Assembly: GCA_037147235.1 (NCBI GenBank)
Contig: JBAWVO010000107.1
Location: 1-18,817 of the forward strand
Reading direction: 5' to 3'
Source of the DNA: JANXQG01 sp037147235
GTDB taxonomy: Bacteria; Planctomycetota; Planctomycetia; Pirellulales; Thermoguttaceae
Length of the DNA stretch: 18,817 nt
The notes beneath the pieces were generated by a model. It saw only the letters and a list, made by a program, of their open reading frames with translations, made no database searches and was not told the DNA's origin. Shown one piece after another: positions 6,642 to 13,837 of the stretch (positions are counted from its first letter, which is position 1; each line of letters begins with the position of its first letter). The translations under genes were made by a program, and so were the position numbers.

Positions 6642-8192
6642 ATGATTTCTACTGGACCAAAGAATCTCCATGATCGCATTGTGGTGGCGATCGTACTGGT
6701 TTTAATTGGCTACGGGATTTCTGCTATGATGGGCTTGCCGCAGCGCGCGACCGAGATGGTTGTAGCAGCCACGGACATGCCCGCAGAGATGGTGGGCGTC
6801 ACGGCTTACGACTCGCGGTCTTATGCTTCCCCGCCGCCCTCTTGGATGGTTCTGCCGTTTGTCGTGCTCCTGGCCGCGATCGCCTTGATGCCGCTTTTGG
6901 GTTTCACTGCACATTGGTGGGAAAGCAATCTCCATAAGCTGTTCGTGGCAGGGGGGCTCGCCTTCTTGACACTGGCCTATTATCTCTTCTACCATCACTA
7001 CGGCATGACGGTCCATTGGCCCGCGGATCAGGCCATTCCGGCAGCTTCGTCTGGACTGGCCTGGCACGCACTGGGTGCCGTCCTGGTGAATGCGATTATC
7101 GGCGAGTTCCTGCCCTTCATCATTTTGCTATTCAGCCTCTACACGATCACGGGCGGCATCCGCATTGAAGGTGATTTGCGAGCCCACTCGCTTACGAACA
7201 CATTGATTCTGGCTATCGGTGCCGTGCTGGCGAGCCTGATTGGTACGACGGGCGCGGCCATGCTTCTGATTCGTTTGCTGCTGGAAACCAACAGCGAACG
7301 GAAACGCGTCAAGCATACGATGATCATGTTCATCTTCATCGTCTGCAATTGCGGCGGCTGCTTGCTTCCATTGGGCGATCCGCCGCTGTTCTTGGGCTAC
7401 CTGTTCGGCGTGCCTTTTTTTTGGACGCTTCGGTTATGGCCTGCCTGGCTGCTGACCAATGGATTGCTGCTGGCGATCTATTTTCTTTGGGATCACTTCT
7501 GGCACTATCCCCGAGAGGCGGCAACTGACGTTCGACGCGACGAAACGCGGGTCAGGCCACTAAGGATGCGCGGTCTATGGCCGAATGCCTGGATCCTTGC
7601 GGGAGTCGTCCTGGCCGTGGCCCTCCTGGATCCCGGCAAGCCTCTGCTGGGTACATCGTGGCATCCGTGGGTTTATCTGCGAGAGATTGCCCTGCTTGGC
7701 TTTGTGCTGCTGTCGCTCTTGTTCGGTCCGGATACTGTAAGGCGAGATAACGGCTTTGATTTCGGCGCAATTAATGAGGTCGCCGTGCTCTTTCTGGGCA
7801 TCTTCCTTTGCATGCAGCCACCCCTGGAGATACTGCAAGTCAATGGCCCGTCGTTGGGACTGGTCCTGCCTGCGCATTTCTTTTGGGCAAGCGGAAGCCT
7901 ATCGTCTGTACTCGACAACGCGCCAACCTATGCGGTGTTCTTTGAGACGGCAAAATCGCTGGGCGGCAGCGATACTGTGGCCGGTGTTCAGGGGTCGCTG
8001 TTGGCCGCCGTGAGTTTGGGATCGGTCTTCATGGGCGCGATGACGTACATCGGCAATGGGCCGAATTTCATGGTCAAAGCGATTGCCGAGAAATCGGGTG
8101 TTGTCATGCCGACTTTCTTTGGATATATCGCCTATAGTGCGGCGATTTTGTTGCCCATCTTCGTGCTGGTCACCTTGCTCTTTATGTCCTAG
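6642..8192 (+). CDS. Sodium/proton antiporter, NhaD/ArsB-type ion transporter superfamily
   Basis: The 516-residue protein has about 12-13 hydrophobic segments. These include an N-terminal anchor (IVVAIVLVLIGYGISAMMG), a periplasmic stretch of ~45 residues, then WMVLPFVVLLAAIALMPL and the paired-repeat core. Superfamily hallmarks are the conserved TGGI segment, the repeat-1 loop VCNCGGCLLPLGDPPLFLGY, and the matching repeat-2 hairpin SGSLSSVLDNAPTYAVFF followed by MGAMTYIGNGPNFMVKAIAE. The GDPP and DNAPT motifs are typical of NhaD-like Na+/H+ antiporters and related CitMHS/ArsB carriers. Family membership is strong; the ion specificity is inferred. No strong ribosome site is seen before ATG 6642. 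A possible small membrane peptide follows seven bases after the stop. Confidence 0.85.
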   Translation: MISTGPKNLHDRIVVAIVLVLIGYGISAMMGLPQRATEMVVAATDMPAEMVGVTAYDSRSYASPPPSWMVLPFVVLLAAIALMPLLGFTAHWWESNLHKLFVAGGLAFLTLAYYLFYHHYGMTVHWPADQAIPAASSGLAWHALGAVLVNAIIGEFLPFIILLFSLYTITGGIRIEGDLRAHSLTNTLILAIGAVLASLIGTTGAAMLLIRLLLETNSERKRVKHTMIMFIFIVCNCGGCLLPLGDPPLFLGYLFGVPFFWTLRLWPAWLLTNGLLLAIYFLWDHFWHYPREAATDVRRDETRVRPLRMRGLWPNAWILAGVVLAVALLDPGKPLLGTSWHPWVYLREIALLGFVLLSLLFGPDTVRRDNGFDFGAINEVAVLFLGIFLCMQPPLEILQVNGPSLGLVLPAHFFWASGSLSSVLDNAPTYAVFFETAKSLGGSDTVAGVQGSLLAAVSLGSVFMGAMTYIGNGPNFMVKAIAEKSGVVMPTFFGYIAYSAAILLPIFVLVTLLFMS

Positions 8193-8198
8193 TCCGCG

Positions 8199-8297
8199 GT
8201 GTGGCAAGGCCGGTGGCAAAAGGCGAGGTACGTGCTGGCAATGCTGGTTCCGGTACTCACCGTGATTATTTTATTTTTGTTGTTTCGCAAGAAGTAG
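8199..8297 (+). CDS. Possible small single-pass membrane peptide, 32 residues
   Basis: A GTG at 8199, six bases past the antiporter stop, opens a frame encoding VWQGRWQKARYVLAMLVP, then VLTVIILFLLFRKK and TAG. A basic/aromatic N-terminus, ~18 hydrophobic residues and a terminal RKK have the form of a small bitopic membrane protein. Its position suggests coupling with the antiporter, and a subunit or regulator role is conceivable. An ATG within the frame (8241) would leave only 18 residues. No homologue is recalled; the frame is short enough to be chance, although the hydrophobic/basic arrangement is suggestive. Confidence 0.35.
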   Translation: MWQGRWQKARYVLAMLVPVLTVIILFLLFRKK

Positions 8298-8868
8298 TGG
8301 CTGCGAGAATCGCTTCCACAGTTTCCTTCGGACGACGAATTTGTCGCAAACGGGTGATCGCCACCCGCATGTTTTACGCGGTTGCAGACATCGGTTGAAG
8401 CGTAAAGCGTGTGTTGCCAAGAACTTAAGATTGCCTGTGACAAAAATTGTCGCGCCGAGACGCCGCGAACAAGAATTGTCGCGCTGGATCAACTTAGAGG
8501 CTATCACAAGATCGAGCCGGAAGTCATCGAGAACATGCGCGCTTGCGATAATTGTGGTGCGGGGGACTTGATCATAACCTTGCCAACTGCCAGCAGTGAC
8601 GGCAACCCGTAGGGTGCGTGAAGCGAACCAACACCCGGGAAATGGTGCGTTGCGCACGGACTCAATACTTCGAGAACGTCTACCCTGAAATAGACCGGTT
8701 CGCGTAACGCACCATTTCGCGGGCATCCGTGCTCCACGCACCCTACGTCGAGCTAGCAATGACAGCAGTTGGCAAGGTTATGATCAAGGCCTGGTGCGGG
8801 CGTCTCGCCTGCGCATGCAACCGGGACGGCCACGCCACAAAAATGCGGAGTTAATGTTGGACGGGTTC
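8298..8868. other. Intergenic region with nested repeats
   Basis: Besides the 228-bp element, this stretch holds two direct copies of ATTGTCGCGC (around 8446 and 8475), an inverted pair TTTACGC / GCGTAAA (near 8373-8410) that could form a weak hairpin, and a segment at 8833-8864 whose reverse complement (GTCCAAC ... CCGCATTTTTGTGGCG) resembles 18413-18437. No convincing gene was found. The short open frames here overlap the palindromic element and are not supported. Confidence 0.5.
8564..8791 (-). mobile_element. 228-bp MITE-like element, family 1, copy 1
   Basis: It is a non-autonomous element with 27-bp terminal inverted repeats (GGCCTTGATCATAACCTTGC followed by CAACTGC; one end here has a single change, GGAC). 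The inside is a long imperfect palindrome, with GTAGGGTGCGTG and AAATGGTGCGTT recurring inverted across the centre. It is flanked by a 9-bp direct duplication TGGTGCGGG (8555-8563 and 8792-8800). Its reverse complement matches the element at 17116-17343 at all but three of 228 positions. No transposase is encoded, so a related full-length insertion sequence elsewhere would have to move it. Ends starting with GG and 8-9 bp duplications are compatible with IS256-, ISAs1- or IS1595-like transposases, but I cannot assign a family. Confidence 0.92.
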
Positions 8869-10470
8869 TCACCCGCGAGGTTTCTTGAAGAATCGCTGGT
8901 AATCGATCCCCAGCTTGCCGATCTTGTAGCGGGCCATGCGCGGCGTGATGCCTAGTTGCCGGGCCGCTTCCGAAATGTTTCCGCCCGTGGCCTTCAGCGC
9001 ATCCATCATGAGGTCTCGCGCCACCAGATCCATCTGTGCCTTGAGCGAGCCGGCCTCGACCATCTCCGAGATCTCCGGCATCTGCAAGGTCGGGGGAAGG
9101 TTAGACCCATGAATCACGCCGTCCTTGCTGAGCAGAACCGCATACTCGATGCAGTTCTCCAGCTCGCGGACATTACCCGGCCAGTGATAGGCCAACATCA
9201 TGTTGATTGCCGGAGTGCTGATTCGCCGTACTTCCTTGGCCATCTTGCGGGCGTACTTGGCCACGAAATGATCCGCCAAGAGGAGGATGTCGGGTTTGCG
9301 ATCTCGCAAGGGCGGAAGGAAAATTGGAAAGACGTTGATACGATAATACAGATCCTTGCGAAACAACCCTGTTTCCACCCTGTTTTCCAGGTTCTGGTTG
9401 GTCGCGGCAATCACGCGTACATTGGCCGAGACGGTTTTGTTGCTACCCACGCGCTCGAATTCGCGTTCTTGCAAGGCACGTAGCAACTTGACCTGGATGG
9501 CCTGCGAGAAATCGCCGATCTCGTCGAGAAAAAGGGTTCCTCCCTCCGCCTCCTCAATGCGGCCGATGCGCTGGAACAACGCGCCGGTGAAGGCACCTTT
9601 CTCGTGGCCGAACAGCTCGCTCTCGAAAAGACCTTCACTCAAGGCCGCACAGTTGACCTTGACGAACGGTTTTTGACATCGCGGGCCGCCATAATGAATG
9701 GCCGAAGCCACCAGTTCCTTGCCGGTGCCCGATTCCCCACGCAACAGGACCGTAATGTCGGCTGCGGCGACGTGGTGGATTTGCAGGTAGACGTCGCTCA
9801 TGGCATGTGAGTTGCCGATGATGCTCTCCGGTCGAAACTTCTCTTCGAGGGCACTGCGAAGCCGCAGATTCTCTGCCTCGAGTTGTTGCTGGCACAAGGC
9901 TTCCGTGCGGCGGGACTTTACATCGAAGGCGATCATGCTGGCCACGATGCCCAATAATTGCGACCGCTGAGCAAGCTTTCCCGCCTCTTGCAGCGGCAGA
10001 TCGACGGACAGCGTGCCCACCACTTCGCTCCCCAAGCGGACGGGGACGCAGAGAAAACTACCGTCTTCGCTCGGCTCTTGTTCGCGTCGGTAGATGCGGT
10101 TGGTGAACCTGGGGTCTTGCCAGATATGAGGGATGATCGCCGCTTCGCCGGTTTCGATAACGGCACCGATGACTCCCTCGCCTCGGCGATAGCGAAGATC
10201 TTTCTGTTCGGCACCGAGAATGTCGCGGGCCATCTCGACGAATAGTTCGCTCCCATCGGAAGATAAGAGCATGATGGTCCCGCGGGTCATTCCCAGTTCC
10301 CGTTCAAGCTCGTCCAAAACGGCCGCAAGCATTTGGCGTTGGTCGGATTGGGTGGCTAATAGCACCCCCACTTTAGCGAGAATCCCAATGTCTCGATCGG
10401 CTTGCTCGACGAGTAAACAACTATCGCCGGGCGTACCACTATTTTTGGGGTGTGTTGCAGGCAAACTCAC
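8869..10470 (-). CDS. Sigma-54-dependent enhancer-binding activator, GAF-AAA+-Fis (NifA-like)
   Basis: The 533-residue cytoplasmic regulator has three parts. A GAF sensor spans residues ~30-190. The AAA+ domain spans ~215-455, with Walker A GESGTGKE (245-252), the sigma-54-contacting loop GAFTGA (292-297), Walker B GTLFLDE (311-317), RVIAATNQNL, and an arginine-finger segment with FRKDLYYRINVFPIFLPPLRDR. A C-terminal Fis-type helix-turn-helix (GGNISEAARQLGITPRMARYKI) recognises the enhancer. GAF plus AAA+ plus Fis is the NifA layout, but also that of other activators, so the gene symbol is left blank. The start is GTG 10470 with AGGA six bases upstream. The only clear sigma-54 promoter in the window drives amt-glnB, making that the obvious candidate target. 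Confidence 0.92.
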   Translation of the reverse strand: MSLPATHPKNSGTPGDSCLLVEQADRDIGILAKVGVLLATQSDQRQMLAAVLDELERELGMTRGTIMLLSSDGSELFVEMARDILGAEQKDLRYRRGEGVIGAVIETGEAAIIPHIWQDPRFTNRIYRREQEPSEDGSFLCVPVRLGSEVVGTLSVDLPLQEAGKLAQRSQLLGIVASMIAFDVKSRRTEALCQQQLEAENLRLRSALEEKFRPESIIGNSHAMSDVYLQIHHVAAADITVLLRGESGTGKELVASAIHYGGPRCQKPFVKVNCAALSEGLFESELFGHEKGAFTGALFQRIGRIEEAEGGTLFLDEIGDFSQAIQVKLLRALQEREFERVGSNKTVSANVRVIAATNQNLENRVETGLFRKDLYYRINVFPIFLPPLRDRKPDILLLADHFVAKYARKMAKEVRRISTPAINMMLAYHWPGNVRELENCIEYAVLLSKDGVIHGSNLPPTLQMPEISEMVEAGSLKAQMDLVARDLMMDALKATGGNISEAARQLGITPRMARYKIGKLGIDYQRFFKKPRG

Positions 10471-10607
10471 GTCGAGTCCTAACTGGGAAAGAAAAGGCCA
10501 CCTCTTTTCGGTCTCATTGTACCATGTATTGTTTCGGCTGGGATTCCTTCAGAAGATTCCTTTCCTGAGGCGGATCGGGGGCAGGGCCATCGAGACCTTC
10601 CAAGCCC

Positions 10608-11282
10608 TTAGCGCCTCAGCGCATCGCAAATCAACCGCACGACAACCATGTAGGCATTCTCCCAGTCGCCGCCAGTCCGGAAAAATTCCACCGGGGCGTT
10701 TGGGGATCCGATGAACGGCCGCATGATCCAGCCCATCTGAATGCCAATGAAGACATACAGCCCAAGCCACGTCCAAAGCAAAGGGCCGTGACGCGGGTTT
10801 CGCAAAATCAACGGGCGATAGAAGCCGCGCAGCAAGTGCTGGCCGGTAAAACTTGCCACGGCAAAAATGAGCCCGTTGAATAGCACCGCAGCCGAGTAGT
10901 CGCCAAACGAAGCATACCAGAAAAGTGTAAGCGGTACGCACGAGGCCAGCACGATGGCCACCCCAGCCTGCGCCGCGACCAACGCACGGAGCGATTCGCG
11001 GAAGTCGCGACGCAGCCCAAAAAGCGTGTTGAGAACGAAGAAATTCGGCAGGCCGATGAGAAAGGTCAGCAGCAGCAGAAAAGGCACCTTGAGCCCGGAA
11101 TACAACAACTGCCAGACGCGATCGCTACCGATACCGCCGTAACTGCCCATCGCCATTCCATACAGGAAGCTGAACGCAAACACGCAGACGGCGAGTGCCC
11201 GCGTTCGGCCTGCGACGGCGGTCTGCGTCATCCAGGGCTGGCACCGCAGAACGCCGTCAACCAACGATAAAGTTTGAAGCAT
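10608..11282 (-). CDS. Membrane protein, paralogue of the upstream gene
   Basis: The 224-residue product has about six membrane segments, including RALAVCVFAFSFLYGMAMGS, KVPFLLLLTFLIGLPNFFVL, a central pair, and LLWTWLGLYVFIGIQMGW near the end. It aligns along its length with the protein encoded at 11362-12381: both have a Y-G-x-x-M-G motif, a LKVP..LLLTF..LP..FVLN-type segment and a C-terminal G.QM.W..RP..G-x-P-containing stretch. The function is unknown; the pair could be a heteromeric membrane complex. I use ATG 11282 because AAGGTGA lies seven bases before it. A GTG at 11294 is in frame but sits directly on that ribosome site. Its start region is duplicated in tandem (see 11260-11401). 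Confidence 0.7.
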   Translation of the reverse strand: MLQTLSLVDGVLRCQPWMTQTAVAGRTRALAVCVFAFSFLYGMAMGSYGGIGSDRVWQLLYSGLKVPFLLLLTFLIGLPNFFVLNTLFGLRRDFRESLRALVAAQAGVAIVLASCVPLTLFWYASFGDYSAAVLFNGLIFAVASFTGQHLLRGFYRPLILRNPRHGPLLWTWLGLYVFIGIQMGWIMRPFIGSPNAPVEFFRTGGDWENAYMVVVRLICDALRR

Positions 11283-11401
11283 GATGGTTTTCACCTTAGA
11301 AGTTGATGGAGGGCCGTCAAAACGCCTTCAACCAACGATAAAGTTTGGAGCATGATGGTTTTCACCGTAGAAGTTGGTGGAGGGCCGTCAAAACGCCTTC
11401 A
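11260..11401. repeat. 71-bp tandem duplication spanning a gene junction
   Basis: Bases 11260-11330 and 11331-11401 are two head-to-tail copies of a 71-bp unit with three mismatches. On the minus strand each unit contains the last codons of the upstream membrane gene, its stop, the overlapping GTGA, and the start of the downstream gene. Confidence 0.92.
11291..11353 (-). CDS. Minicistron created by the tandem duplication, 20 codons
   Basis: The duplicated junction yields a short frame between the two membrane genes. It starts like the downstream gene (MLQTLSLV) and ends like the upstream gene (EGVLTALHQLLR, then TGA). It keeps the same ribosome-site-like GGTGA before its ATG at 11353, and its own stop again overlaps the ribosome site of the next gene. 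It may simply preserve coupled translation; a functional peptide is not implied. Confidence 0.45.
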   Translation of the reverse strand: MLQTLSLVEGVLTALHQLLR

Positions 11402-12381
11402 AAAAAGTTCGATGTTCGCGGGCCGAACCAGACAAACGGCAGATTTGGGTCGGCGTTGCCAAAATAGGGCCGCAGCACCCAGGCCATTTGCGCGCCGACG
11501 ACACTGAAGATAACGGTCCAGCAGCAAAAGACCGTCTTCACATGCCGCCCCAATACGCGGCCTTCCAAAGGATCGAGCGCACAAGGTTCCTCTTCTTCGC
11601 TCTCGATCACGACTGCTTCGGCTGGCGAGATGGCCGGCCTCGGGCCCTTCGGGTCGCTCAGCCAGCGGTCGTGCTCCCACGCCAGCGACATAGCCGGCGA
11701 CGTGCCCGCTTCGCTCGTTTCGCCCGGCTCGATTGGTCCACTTGGCATGGGTTCCCGCCTTCCCCCCGGGCACCGCGCCAGCGAGTTGGGAATTGTGCTC
11801 AGGCGGTGGAGCGTTTGCAGCAGAAAGGCCATCCCCAGAAGCCCCGAAACCGCAAACACCAGAACATTGAGCAAGCACATAAAGTCGCTGTTCGTCGTGC
11901 TGAACGAAAAGAATGCCACGATCGGGCCGGCCGACGCCAGGACCGCTAGGTTCACCGCCAAAGCCGCCACCAGAAGTTGCAAGACCGCGAGCAAATGCAA
12001 CCGCGATCCCACCAGGGCGTTGACGACGTACAGCGAAGGAAAGGTTACGCACAGCGTAAGAAGAAAGAGGGCCGGTATCTTCAGCATACATGCCAGCCAT
12101 TGCAATCCTGATGGGCCTTCAATGCGGCAGCCGGGATACATACCCATGCAAAAGCCGTAACATAACGCCAATGCCAGAATCAACAGCGACAGGCCGGCCA
12201 GCGGGATCTGGAGCGATTGCTCCCGCAAGGCCGAGAGGCGAGTCGTCTCGCCCCGCAAGATTTGATCGAGTGCATGAAGCCAGCCTTGCGCCGCCCGCAA
12301 GGCGACAGCGGACCAGGAACCGAGACGCGTTTTGAGCGACGATCCGCTGTGATTCGCATTTCGTAAAGTGCTTTGTGACAC
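11362..12381 (-). CDS. Membrane protein with acidic cytoplasmic-type insert
   Basis: The 339-residue product has about six membrane segments in the same order as its 224-residue neighbour, for example LAGLSLLILALALCYGFCMG, KIPALFLLTLCVTFPSLYVV and a C-terminal VFCCWTVIFSVVGAQMAWVL followed by RPYFGN. The extra length is mostly a hydrophilic insert of ~65-80 residues between the fourth and last membrane segments. It is Pro/Gly-rich with a run of acidic residues (IESEEEEP). The family is unknown to me. GTG 12381 is preferred as the start, since GGAGG lies eight bases upstream; a TTG at 12396 overlaps that ribosome site. It is 38 bases downstream of the winged-helix regulator on the same strand and may belong to the same operon. 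Confidence 0.7.
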   Translation of the reverse strand: MSQSTLRNANHSGSSLKTRLGSWSAVALRAAQGWLHALDQILRGETTRLSALREQSLQIPLAGLSLLILALALCYGFCMGMYPGCRIEGPSGLQWLACMLKIPALFLLTLCVTFPSLYVVNALVGSRLHLLAVLQLLVAALAVNLAVLASAGPIVAFFSFSTTNSDFMCLLNVLVFAVSGLLGMAFLLQTLHRLSTIPNSLARCPGGRREPMPSGPIEPGETSEAGTSPAMSLAWEHDRWLSDPKGPRPAISPAEAVVIESEEEEPCALDPLEGRVLGRHVKTVFCCWTVIFSVVGAQMAWVLRPYFGNADPNLPFVWFGPRTSNFFEGVLTALHQLLR

Positions 12382-12419
12382 AAAGTGTACCTCCAAAAAA
12401 AGGGACCGTGGGGTAAAAA

Positions 12420-12758
12420 CTACGGAAAATCCTGACCCTTGCGGCTGCCTTGTTCGACAATCTGCCGCAGGGTTTCCAGGTAGCGGGCAAATGCCTTTCG
12501 CCCCCTGGGCGTTAGGCGCATGGCGGTATGGGGGCGACGGCCTTGGAACGACTTTTCCACGACAATATAGCCAGCTTCCTCGAGTGTACGGGCATGTACA
12601 CTGAGGTTGCCGTCGGTCAGACCCAACATCGACTTTAATTCATTGAAGCTGAGTTGGGCCGTCACGGCAAGTGCCGAAACGATCGACAATCGAGCGCGCT
12701 CGTGGATCACGCCATCGATATCGCCGGGTTTGATCGGTTCGTTCATCGGTGCGCTCAT
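12420..12758 (-). CDS. Winged-helix transcriptional regulator (ArsR/MarR-like, HTH_34 type)
   Basis: The 112-residue cytoplasmic DNA-binding protein begins MSAPMNEPIKPGDIDGVIHE. The helix-turn-helix is in LSFNELKSMLGLTDGNLSVH, followed by ARTLEEAGYIVVEKSF, the wing GRRPHTAMRLTPRGRKAF, and a C-terminal helix. This is the standard short winged-helix domain that usually represses a neighbouring membrane protein gene. Its ATG overlaps the stop of the upstream membrane gene (ATGA), so the two are co-translated, a common regulator/membrane pair in soil and planctomycete-like genomes. No ligand domain is present. The palindrome at 13409-13427 before the operon is the likely binding site, implying autoregulation. 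Confidence 0.85.
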   Translation of the reverse strand: MSAPMNEPIKPGDIDGVIHERARLSIVSALAVTAQLSFNELKSMLGLTDGNLSVHARTLEEAGYIVVEKSFQGRRPHTAMRLTPRGRKAFARYLETLRQIVEQGSRKGQDFP

Positions 12759-13387
12759 GGGGTCACGACCTGCCGCTGTTTTGTGAGTACATACGCACCA
12801 AACAGAACGTGTAGCAAACCGAAGGAGACACCGGCGGAAATCACTCCGTAATCGGGAAAATAAAGCAAAGCCACGATGCCCGTCAGCAGAAATGCCAGGC
12901 CGAGCACGCGGGGCGCGCGGATCGAGAACAGGCCAGCCGTATAAACTCCCGTCCCGTAGAGCAGCATCCAGACCGGGGTAATGTAACGAATCTCGCGCGA
13001 TTCCCAATTCACAAGGAACTGGAAGGTCAGTACCGCGGCGACTACAAGGCACGGAGTCATCGAAAACATGGCCACCTGGGCCGGTCGCGGATTCAGCGCG
13101 ATCTGCTGGCGGGCAGCCAATCGAGCCGTGAAGAGCACGTTCACGGCGACACTGGCAATCGCAATGGCAAACCACATCAGGCACAAAGCAGCACGGCCGG
13201 GTATCGACAACCGCATGATGTCGGCAAAGTCGAGTGAGTTCAAAAGCCAGTAACTGGCCCCGCAACCGAGGAAAACCAGCAGCCCCCCCACGACTGCCGC
13301 CGCACCCGGCAGCAGCGTAAAGAGGGTTGCCGTCTCCATGATGCGCTGGATTTCCCGCATTCGTGCCTGGGCTTCATCGACATCCAT
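12755..13387 (-). CDS. Integral membrane protein paired with winged-helix regulator
   Basis: The 210-residue product has an N-terminal amphipathic stretch (MDVDEAQARMREIQRIME) and then about six membrane segments. Examples are FTLLPGAAAVVGGLLVFLG, ALCLMWFAIAIASVAVNVLF, a central LVVAAVLTFQFLVNW, and GVISAGVSFGLLHVLFGAYV near the end. No transport or enzymatic motif is recognised. ATG 13387 has AGGGAG about nine bases upstream. Its stop overlaps the start of the winged-helix regulator, so the two likely function together, with the regulator controlling this operon. It is not obviously homologous to the two membrane proteins further downstream. Confidence 0.75.
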   Translation of the reverse strand: MDVDEAQARMREIQRIMETATLFTLLPGAAAVVGGLLVFLGCGASYWLLNSLDFADIMRLSIPGRAALCLMWFAIAIASVAVNVLFTARLAARQQIALNPRPAQVAMFSMTPCLVVAAVLTFQFLVNWESREIRYITPVWMLLYGTGVYTAGLFSIRAPRVLGLAFLLTGIVALLYFPDYGVISAGVSFGLLHVLFGAYVLTKQRQVVTP

Positions 13388-13408
13388 CAGGGGACTCCCT
13401 AAGTTATT

Positions 13409-13427
13409 TACTTTGTACTATAAAGTA
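13409..13427. promoter_or_regulatory. Palindromic operator candidate before the membrane protein/regulator operon
   Basis: TACTTTGTACTATAAAGTA is a 19-base palindrome with a single mismatched pair around a central C. It lies 22 bases upstream of the 13387 start, where a promoter/operator should be, and its size suits a dimeric winged-helix repressor such as the one encoded at 12420-12758. Confidence 0.6.
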
Positions 13428-13480
13428 GTTTATCGGACAGAAACCATTTCGTCAAGGGGTGAATCACGAAAAAAAGGGAA

Positions 13481-13783
13481 TTAGATTTCAGCCAACCTTG
13501 TTTTAATCCGTTCGGCTAGGTCGTTTTGCTCGATCCCGCGAACGAGAAACTTCTTTTGCGAAGCCGTCTCGCCGGAAATCAGCTCGATGTGCGATTTTCG
13601 CACCCCCAGCCATTTGGCCAGGACTTCGACGATTGCCTTGTTGGCCTTGCCTTTTTCCGGTGCCTGCGTGACACATACCTTGAGGGCACCGTCTTGGACC
13701 CCCCGGACCTCGTTCCGCCGTGCCCCTGGTTGAGCACGCACGAGAAGTAGAATGCCGTCGGGATGAATCTGAAGGTCAATCAT
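13481..13783 (-). CDS. DUF167/UPF0235 (YggU-like) protein
   Basis: The 100-residue product is a small soluble protein. It has the family's signature order: L.V.AQPGARRNEV near residue 20, LKVCVTQAPEKGKANKAIVE in the middle, LAKWLGVRKSHIELISGE and a C-terminal KFLVRGI. Length and motifs fit full-length YggU/DUF167 members, whose biochemical role is not firmly established. It is transcribed divergently from the uvrA-like gene, with ~54 bases between the starts. No strong ribosome site precedes ATG 13783. Confidence 0.88.
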   Translation of the reverse strand: MIDLQIHPDGILLLVRAQPGARRNEVRGVQDGALKVCVTQAPEKGKANKAIVEVLAKWLGVRKSHIELISGETASQKKFLVRGIEQNDLAERIKTRLAEI

Positions 13784-13837
13784 GGAGGAATTTTCATCAG
13801 TTATAATAAGAGTTTTGTTCTACCAGTTTTTTCTGCG

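Noticed and set aside
8271..8759. Long open frame on the minus strand giving a 162-residue protein that shares ~60 residues with a frame at 17166-17507
   Set aside because: The shared part is simply the 228-bp palindromic element read through; it has no protein-like composition, and the flanks are unrelated.
12759..13265. Extension of the winged-helix regulator into a 281-residue protein
   Set aside because: The added frame is the shadow of the coupled membrane protein gene; the ATGA overlap at 12755-12758 gives the natural start.
13802..13807. TATAAT box between the DUF167 and uvrA genes
   Set aside because: No recognisable -35 hexamer at 16-18 bases; a lone -10-like hexamer is weak evidence.
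13763..13837. Longer N-terminus for the UvrA-like protein
   Set aside because: It would overlap the start of the divergent DUF167 gene and adds residues unlike any UvrA; homology begins at GHISLRGVAVHNLK.
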